Under the pieces are notes generated by a model. The model was not told where the DNA came from, did no database searches, and saw only the letters and a program-made list of their open reading frames with translations. From the NCBI RefSeq assembly GCF_009905375.1, contig NC_133655.1:40145593-40209592 (forward strand): DNA of 64,000 nt. The letters are read 5' to 3'. Shown piece by piece: positions 56,232-64,000 of the stretch (within the stretch, counting starts at the first letter, position 1; each line of letters begins with the position of its first letter). The position numbers were made by a program, and so were the translations under genes. The DNA is from Apium graveolens (taxonomy: Eukaryota; Streptophyta; Magnoliopsida; Apiales; Apiaceae).

Positions 56232-59200
56232 TGTAATAACCCCAATTTTTGGGAAATTTTTGAAACCCTTATGAATAGTGTTTTTGCTGAATGAGAAAAC
56301 TTTTCATGCCACACTATGTAGGGGTTCTGATATGGATATTCTGAGATTTTATTAGTACTTTATATGGGATATAAGTGTATGTAAAGATCGTCAGAATCCA
56401 AATCCGAACACTTTGATTTTTCCCGGAAATACACTTGATACGGAAAGATTTGAGAAAAAGGTAACAGGATAAAAATGATTTAAATTAAAGGATTATAGGA
56501 GAGGATCATAAAAGGAATATAATATATTGAGAAAGGTTAAGGGAACCTAAGTAATAAGATCCCGGGTATGATCCCTCAAACGATAAACGAAAATGAAAGT
56601 TAAGCGAACCGTATAACAGATCAGCGATCATTAGGCAAACGATTAGGAAGTTAATCAAGGGGATTAGTGGGGATGATGTCATCCAACCAATAGAAAGAGG
56701 ACAAGGAGGGGAGGATGACATCATGAGGATGACACAAGCATGACATGGGAAGGAAGGAGATGTGGTGGCTTTTTAACCACACAAAATCAAGGGCAACTAG
56801 GTAATTTACTAAAACAAACACAAAAATCAAACCAACCAAGCCAAGCAAATCATTTTTCATCAAAATCAAAAAGAAACCAAGGCATTGTTCTTCATGCTCT
56901 CGGCCAAAACAGAACCAGAACACTAAAACTACTGTATCTCCTTTATTTCTCACTCAAATATTGTGTTCTATAGCTCATTGGAAAGGTATTGAGATGGCCT
57001 ACAACTCTTGTTCACAAGTCTCGTCCAAATAATCATGGTAAGACCCTCATTTTTACAGTTCTTTAAATCGGACTTTTAGAAACTTCAAAGCCTAACTTTG
57101 TGTTCTTGATTTCTTTGGAAATATCAAGCTTGTAGGAGGCTCCCTAAGGCTTCCTAGCAACTTAACACCTCCCAAGGAAGGTATAAACTTCAAACCCTAG
57201 CCTTTACTTTATTTGTTAGTAAGTTTAATGGTTGGTGTTGTGAAATGAGAAGCATGGATTGTGATTATTAGTAGTTTGGTTTGATTTGGAAGTGTTTTGG
57301 TAATTGAAGCTTGATTATAGTTCATAGGTCTTGATTGTGGTTGTTTGAGTTGAAAACCTTGGAGATTATGGACTGATGTGGTATGGTTTAGGTGAAGTTT
57401 TGTTGTATTGATGGTTATGAGTTGGTTGGTGGTTAATTGGAGTAGTTTAAACATTGGTAATCGCGTAAACATAGCCGTCGTAACGTCCGATTTTCTTTGG
57501 ACTGTTTTTGTGCATAACATTAGGACCCGAGAACCCCCTGCTAGATTATGACCACTGCCATGTTTAGATAGCTCATGTTACGAGCTTCGTTTTGATATGT
57601 AGTTCGTTCGATTCCGATGCACGGTTTAGGAGAAACAACCGTTTCAAGTAACGGCGTTTCGCGAACGAAACTTTTCCCCTCGCCTTACTTTGAAACATAG
57701 GTTAAAGACCAAAAAGGGTTAATTAATGTATGAAACATTTATGGTAAGTGTGTTAGGCAGTTGGTAAGACACTCGCGAAGGAATCGCCTTAAAACTCGTA
57801 AAGGTTAAATTATTAAAAATGGTGGAGCCGAGGGTACTCGAGTGACTTAAGAGAATCAGTAAGCGCAAAACAAGCGTTAGAGTCTAAGTTAGTTAAAGTA
57901 TAGATTTACAAGTGACTTTGGTTTAATTCCAACTTACTTGTTGTTTATAGGTTACCAGACTCGTCCCGAGCCATTCGTAACCCCAGTCGCTCAGGCAAGT
58001 TTTCTACCCGTTATACTGTTGTTGTGATGTATATATGTATATGCATTATCTTGCGATAGATGCATGATGTTTATATTAGCAAATGTTGCAATATATTGAA
58101 GCATGCTGCTATGGTATATATATGCATGCCTGTTTCATATTCTTTCCATATATAATTGTTGATTCAGTTGATAATACGTATGCTAGAGGATAGCGGTAAC
58201 TTGCATATACCCTTAGTATAGGGACCCAAAAGGTAGAAATATTTTCTAAACCGGGAGTCGAGGATCCCGAGTAGATTTTGTATATATGTATATATATACA
58301 TATATATTTATATAAATATATGGTTATAGTTTTCAAAACTATTAATTGAATAAGGTTTATTCGATAACTTTATTTTATTTAATGAATATTATCTTGAATA
58401 TTCATTCGAGGACTTATGACTCCTTTATATTATTTATTGAATATTACTTGGATATTCATTTGAGGATGTATGACTCCTTTATTTTATTTAATGAATATTA
58501 TTTATAATATTCATTCGAGGGCTTATGACTCAGCTTATTTATTTATTGAATATTATTTCGAATATTCATTCGAGGGCTTATGACTCAGCTTATTTTATTT
58601 ATTGAATATTATTTGAATATTCATTTGAGGATCTATGACTCCGATTATTTGCTGAGATATATTCTTTATTTTATTAAAGAATAAGGTGTCGATAATCAAA
58701 CTCACTTTTGATTATTCAAATAAAGATAGTACTTTCGTATAGGTTTATCTTTGGTTATTTAATATTCATTTCAAGTATAAGTTTTAAAACTTCTACTTCA
58801 ATTATTTTTATAAAGATTATTCTTTATGGGAATATTATTTAAACAATAATATTCAGATATTTTCTAATATATTGGGACTGATTTATTTTGTTAAATCAGC
58901 ATCACTCCAAACATTCTTAAAAGTGTTTTGCGAGTCTTCAAAATGATTTTTAAAAGTTAGAGCGGATCCCAAAACTCATTTTTATATTTAAGATCCTCTT
59001 TTCGAAGGGGATTTAAATACTCGCTCAAAACCTGAGGGATCCGGCTCTGTGGTGTGTTTTATATTCGCAACAAGGTTGCTGTTTTGTTAAATGAATCGAT
59101 TACTTACCCAACACTCGGGAAGTAAAATTCTTGGAACAAGTTAATCCATTAACAGGCATCGCCTGGGAAATATCGGTGAGTTCTCCTTTCCAACTAGATA

Positions 59201-60575
59201 CGACTTCTTGGTGGAGCCGTATCAACAAGTTTCTACTTGGGGAAAGGGGGAACGAGCTTTACGTTTCAGAGTCATGGATTTCATCTGAACTAGGAGTGGC
59301 GTAAGTGGTCGAGTGGCGCCGGCCCAGCCTTATTATATTGGCCCAAATGGCCTGGAAGTTCCGCTAAGGCGGTCCATTCCTTAGGAGTTCAGTGTTCGGT
59401 TGACAAGTAAATCCGACAGGTTCTCCTCTACATGTAGAAAATGGTGGGGTTGTACTACTACGACTGATCATCGTAAGTGGTCTTCCTGGCGCGGCAAACT
59501 CCCGTAATGAGTTCATCATCCAATTGGATATTTCTGCAACACTACCCAGAGCACTTCGATAGAAAGGCTACGGCTGGGCGATTGTTGAGTGTTGGCAGGG
59601 TCAAGTTTTCAAAATGATGTTTGCATCAAATGAAGTATCTCGTAACTTCATTTTATTTTGATGATATTTTAAAGATTTAATCTATTCAAATCTGGTCTTG
59701 TAGTCTCATCTACGTGATGAACTTTTGAAACTAATTATAACTTGAACGGTGGTAGTTCAAGTAGTATTTGGAAAAGATATAAGTATATTGGAGTATCTTG
59801 TAACTTCATCTTTTAAACTTATATCTAGTAAATGATTATCTTATGCATGACAAAGATTTTCAGAAAAAAACGTTGAGACAAGGTTAGATATATGAGATCA
59901 CCTTGCAACAATATTTTTATACAATTATAAACTGGAACTCTGTGTATATTATGTATGGAAGAGGACTTCCAAGATTTTGAAAAGTATATATGTATATATA
60001 CTGAATATTTTGCGACTTCATCGCATTAAGATATCAACTTGGTTCATTTCTTTTGACCAAGACTTTCATGAGTACTATGAGAAGGCTCATATACTATTAA
60101 TCATTATACATATTATTTTGGTGGGCTTGCTGCTCACCCTTGCTTTCTTCTTTCATCACACAACAACAGATAGAAAAGATGAACAGAACCAAGCTCCCGA
60201 TTCGCAAGCGATTAGGAGACGTTCCGCAGTTTTCTAGAAGCATTGATGCCGCCGTAGCTGAGGTAGGAACTACCAATAGGCTAGGCTTTCAACTTTTGAT
60301 GTACCAGATTTATTTATATTTATGAATTGTAATAATGGCAAATAAATGTAAATTTATTCAGAAAACCTTTTAAGGTGTATTGGCAGATAATTGTGGAATA
60401 AAATGACTTGTGGTTATTTTTGGATGTTCATCTCTGAGACTATAACGTGTGGTGTGTGTGTTTATTGTGGGGTCACAGTACAGAGTAGTTGAGTAATTAT
60501 TAAGATTGGGTGTTATTAAGGGAAATGGAACTCGTGACGACCCGGATCCCCGACCCCGGATCTGGGGGTGTTACA
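56232..60575 (+). repeat. 5' LTR of element E
   Basis: Starts TGTAATAACCCC and ends GGGGGTGTTACA just before the primer site, 4344 bp. The ends resemble C (TGTAATATCCC...GTCACA). It holds the tandem repeats at 58371-58645 and TA-rich tracts near 58270-58320. ORF 59977-60237 lies inside it and is not supported as a gene. Confidence 0.85.
58371..58645. repeat. Five tandem repeats of about 55 bp in E LTR
   Basis: Units follow TTTATTTATTGAATATTATT, then GAATATTCATTCGAGG, then -CTTATGACTC. Copies vary by a few bases and small indels. Each contains an imperfect inverted repeat, GAATATT...AATATTC. Confidence 0.85.
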
Positions 60576-60579
60576 GAAA

Positions 60580-60591
60580 TGGTATCAGAGC
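60580..60591 (+). other. tRNA-Met primer-binding site of element E
   Basis: TGGTATCAGAGC, four bases after the LTR end. Confidence 0.93.
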
Positions 60592-61014
60592 TAAGCGTTA
60601 TAAACCTCAGAGATGATGGGACGTTAAGATAATAATTTCACTAAGATAATAAGAACTCTTGCCAAGTTCATAGTCGGACTACCTAACGTAGTACTGACAG
60701 TTAAAATCCTTATGGGAACCCTTATAAATGTAGCGATAGAAGTGTAGTTCGTTATCGTATATGGTAGCGGGACTCCGAACCCTGAAGTTGAGGAACATCA
60801 ACGCGATGATGTTTTATTACTAATTGGAGATCAGATTGTGGATCCAATAGAGCGTCCTAACGCAGGACCGGATGATGTTGATATTGAGGATGTAGCGGTT
60901 TAGGATGTTGTCCTAGAAGGGATAGTTGCTGAGGAGGATCCCATGGAGGATCCTGACGAGATTGGATAAAGGACCACTGATGAATTGATGACCCTGGTTG
61001 GGTCGACTACCAGA
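60592..61014 (+). other. Leader of E, acidic relic
   Basis: No intact ORF. One frame has acidic pieces (GPDDVDIEDVAV, VAEEDPMEDPDEIG) separated by stops. It might be a remnant of a leader ORF or of gag N-terminal sequence. I cannot decide. Confidence 0.4.
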
Positions 61015-61860
61015 GGTAGGATTGGCCGGTCACTACCAGAGGTTCGTTCAAGTTTGTAAAGATAGTAGCCCCTTTAACGCGGCTTACTCGTAAGACTGAG
61101 AAGTTCGAATGGACAGAGAAATGCGAGAACAACTTTTAAGAACCGAAGCAAAGGTTGGTGACGTTCCCTATGTTGGCGTTGCCGGATGGAAAAAGGAGAT
61201 TTTGTGATTTGTAAGTGACGCTTCGCATAAGGAATTAGGGTGCTTCTTAGCACAGCAAGATAATCGCGTCTGCGTCAAGATAGTTAAGGTAATATAAAAT
61301 TCGATATCCCCACCCATGAGCTTGGGCTCGTGGCAATAGTTTTTTCCCTAAAGATTGGAGGCACTACTTGTATGGAGAGAAGTGCAAGATTTACACAAAC
61401 CATAGGAGCTCTAGTACCTTTTTACGTAGAAAGAGCTCAACATACGCCAGAGGAGGCGGTTAGAGCTAATCAAGAATTATGATTGGGAGATTCTTTATCA
61501 TTCGGGGAAAGCCAATGTGGTGGCTGATGCCATTAGTAAAAAGGAGAGACTCAAGATGATAATGTCTTTGGGAGAGTTGATAAGAGATTTTGAGAAAATG
61601 GAAATAGTAGTGAAGGTAACCGGAGCCGGTACCGAAAAGCTGTTTGAGATTGCAATAGAGACCGAATTATTGGAAAAGAGCATATTGTGCCATAAAAAGG
61701 TGATGAATGAAGGCAGAGAGCCAACAAATAAATATAAGATTAATACTGAGAAAGATGATAAGGGAATAATGAGGTATTCCTATAGAATTTGGGTTCCGAA
61801 AGTTTAAGAGCTTAAGGATGAGAACTTAGATGAGAGCCATAGTTTGAGGAATAGGATTTA
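61015..61860 (+). pseudogene. E first RNase H and integrase-start relic
   Basis: RT end (GLAGHYQRFVQ), connection (TRKTEKFEWTEKCENNF), RNase H fragments in shifting frames, then at 61497-61807 [38 protein letters not shown] and the start of the integrase region (DDKGIMRYSYRIWVPKV). It matches the 32100-32450 part of C. It stands before gag, out of normal order. Confidence 0.82.
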
Positions 61861-62099
61861 GGGCAAACCCAGAGTGTGATAGTCAGGGAGGTTGCCATCA
61901 AGAAAGAAAGAACCCATAACATAATAGAGTGGAAAACAAGGTTTTTAATGTATAAGATAACCCCGATTATGGGAGAAGGTTGAAACATTTCGTACTAAGG
62001 AAACAGAAAGTCGAGTAAGGAAAGGAGACCCGAGACGGTACTCCTATATGGCAATTTATGGACCTGTCTAGACAGAACTTAGACTATTATCCCCAACCA

Positions 62100-62640
62100 C
62101 CACCCTGAGGGGACAATGCGGCAGGAAATTCTTTCATGACCTTTAAATCGTTAAGCTCTCAGAGTTCCAAGGAACAGGTTGACCTAGTCGAGGCAAGAGC
62201 CTGGCTAAAGGAAATATAGGAATCATTTGAGATTCTAAATGATTGACGAATCACAAAAGACTGTTTTTATCACTCACCCTCCTAAGAGAGAGACCACCTG
62301 CTGGTGAAAGGCCAAGGAAGGCACGGAGCAAGAGATTATAATAAACTGATTAAAGTTCAGCCAATTGTTTTCGGGAAAGTAATTCCCAAGGTTATGGAAT
62401 AGTGTAAAAGCTTTAGATCCAGAACAAAGGTAGACGAGTATGATGAATTATGAATCTAAGTTGTAAAAGTTATCAAGATTCGTTCTGAAGACACGAATCC
62501 AGAATGACGGGATGTTTGAAATCAATGCTTATGTTGTGTTGGTTCATGAAATAACGATAAGAGAAAGGAATATAAAGGCAAGAGAGTTTGAGGAATGATA
62601 AGGGAGTTGGGTATGAGGAAACCCTAAAGACTCGTAGAAA
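62100..62640 (+). pseudogene. E gag relic
   Basis: EQVDLVEARAWLKEI followed by ESFEILND matches the gag of C ([19 protein letters not shown]). Later pieces recall [17 protein letters not shown] (FEINAYVVLVHEITIRE). Stops lie in every frame. Confidence 0.72.
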
Positions 62641-62679
62641 TAGAAATAGAAGAGTATGTAATCGTCAGGATGAGGGTGA

Positions 62680-62850
62680 TTCACCATGAGTTAAAATTGA
62701 TGGTTGAAGGCATAAGAGTTATGTATATTTTATCCCCTTTAAGTTGGGAGGATTCGAGGAAAACCTTGAGATAGTTCGAAGGATAAATATTGAGACGCGG
62801 ATAGACTGAGGAGACAAGGAAGTAAGAAATTAGGAAAATTGGATGAAGGA
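62680..62850 (+). pseudogene. E protease relic
   Basis: A weak match, FIPFKLGGFEENLEIV, to the [18 protein letters not shown] stretch of C, in the expected place after gag. Confidence 0.5.
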
Positions 62851-62859
62851 AGTGACCTT

Positions 62860-63600
62860 CAAGAATGTGAAGTGTAAGACCGGTGGCTTGATACCCAGGA
62901 AGGGAGACGCCAGGTATGAAAGATATCCCAACATTGAGATGACTGTTGAGATAAACAACAAAAGTAAATAAGGATTTATTAAGAAGAAGTTCACGTTGAA
63001 CACGACCAATATCTTCCAGATCATCCATGTGATCATTACCAAATCAGGAAAGAAAAGCGGATAACCATTTTTATCTTTTGGAGGCCATGTGGATTGACCT
63101 TAACTTGAATGAGGATGCTATTGTGAAATTCGGTATAGACTATCGAGGTGGAAATGATTGAATAAGACACCCTTATCAGGGATATATGACTTGATTTATC
63201 CATGGAAGGATGCAGGTACCTTTTAAAGGTGGAATTAAGGATAGAACATCGGTAACTTAAAATGAATCCTAGGGGAATGCATAAAGGTTGGCATTTCACC
63301 CTTAATAGGGACAGTATGAGTTTTGACAGAATGATTGGGAAAGGGTTAAGGTAACAACAACCTTTAAGAATCAGTGGAGAAATTTTTCAGAAGTATATAG
63401 ACAATGATTCTGGTATTAATAAATGGTATCTTGATATGCCCTGTATCTAGGGAATACAGGAGGAACGATTGAAGGATAACCTTAGAGGTTTTACAAGGAG
63501 AAAGGTAATATTCAAAATTCTCAAGAATAGAAATGTTGATAAAGAAAATATGACGTAATTATAATGTTGCCAAGTGGGGCACGTGTTAAACCACGAGAAA
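62860..63600 (+). pseudogene. E reverse transcriptase relic
   Basis: Scattered matches in order: KFGIDYRGGND (CIDYRELNK in C), WHFTLNRDSMSFDRMIGKGL near the [12 protein letters not shown] position, and LEVLQGERLYSKFSR ([15 protein letters not shown]). Heavily mutated. Confidence 0.6.
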
Positions 63601-63679
63601 GTATGGATCGAACCAGTAATGGTCGAAATTGTTCAGGGCAATTATGACTTAAGATAAAAGATGTTCTAAGTATGATTAA

Positions 63680-63935
63680 GAGTCAGTCTTGACAGTGATT
63701 AGCCTCTAAAGATTGAGGCAATAACTTATGGAAAAATGGTGATATTTTTTTTATTTTTTTATTATTTTTTTTACTCATCAGATTTTAAGGAATACATCTT
63801 CACAAAAGCAGTGATTGAAATAAGGTAGAAAATTTATTTGGAGGTGGTTAAAATGACATTGACTATAAGGAAATTTTAATATCAGGAAAGGCCAAAGAGG
63901 TGGCCGACACTTTAAAGGTAAGAGGATAATTATAG
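63680..63935 (+). pseudogene. E second RNase H relic
   Basis: LKIEAITYGK, SDFKEYIFTKAVIEIR and the ISGKAKEVADTL stretch match [28 protein letters not shown] and [12 protein letters not shown] of C. A T-rich insertion sits at 63745-63773. It repeats a domain already present at 61300-61560. Confidence 0.68.
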
Positions 63936-64000
63936 GCGCTTGTGCCAGAGGAATACAGTGATGATGGTTAAAACTGTGAAGGTTGTATTATGGTTTGGAA

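Larger units (their letters stand above)
56232..64000 (+). mobile_element. Element E: decayed Ty3/gypsy with rearranged interior
   Basis: A 4.3 kb 5' LTR and primer site are followed by a degraded interior that runs off the window. The relics are, in order, RT end/RNase H/integrase start, then gag, protease, RT and RNase H again. RNase H thus occurs twice and gag comes second. All parts have many stops. Confidence 0.85.

Noticed and set aside
59977..60237. Small ORF with a hydrophobic segment resembling a membrane protein
   Set aside because: It lies wholly inside the E LTR and has no homologous ORF elsewhere in the window. AU-rich codons readily give such a segment.

Overview
The window is plant nuclear DNA made almost entirely of LTR retrotransposons. 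I see no host gene, rRNA, tRNA or CRISPR array. The primer-binding sites all match plant initiator tRNA-Met (TGGTATCAGAG), the Ty3 elements carry a Tekay-type chromoviral C-terminus, and the Ty1/copia elements have the long gag linkers and 3' extra ORF of Sireviruses. This suggests a dicot genome rich in nested repeats. An asterid or Apiaceae origin is only a guess.

Layout, using my own letters. F (492-13093, minus) is a decayed Tekay-like Ty3 element with LTRs of about 3.5 kb. D (13094-14706 plus 52152-55424, minus) is a truncated Sirevirus-like copia element. It is split by A (14707-52151, minus; exact TSD ATGTC). A is a Sirevirus with 1.04 kb LTRs and a large 3' extra ORF (aORF). A is split by B (15846-40391, minus; TSD AGATA/ATATA), a second Sirevirus with 614 bp LTRs and its own aORF. 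B is split by C (25282-37203, plus; exact TSD GATAT), a young, nearly intact Tekay-like Ty3 element. The order of insertion is therefore D, then A, then B, then C. Right of D lies G (55425-55874), a truncated plus-strand LTR related to A. It is followed by E (55875 to beyond 64000, plus), a decayed Ty3 element with a 4.3 kb LTR and a scrambled interior.

Each element has the usual plan: LTR with promoter, tRNA-Met primer site, gag, protease, reverse transcriptase/RNase H and integrase in family order, polypurine tract, LTR. Only C keeps an almost unbroken gag-pol; a single in-frame TAA follows 57 N-terminal codons. A, B, D, E and F all carry stops and frameshifts.

The most interesting material is in A and B. 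Both have a very long aORF after pol with the same three-block plan: an N-terminal domain, a coiled coil followed by a DDxKKGxK motif, and a C-terminal domain. Each also repeats its own short DNA motif (CCGACGGATGA in A, TATCAGAACTT in B) through LTRs, untranslated spacers and the low-complexity linkers of its coding regions. A, B and D share a CAGGGGGAG-like purine tract in the integrase-RT linker that could be an internal plus-strand primer.
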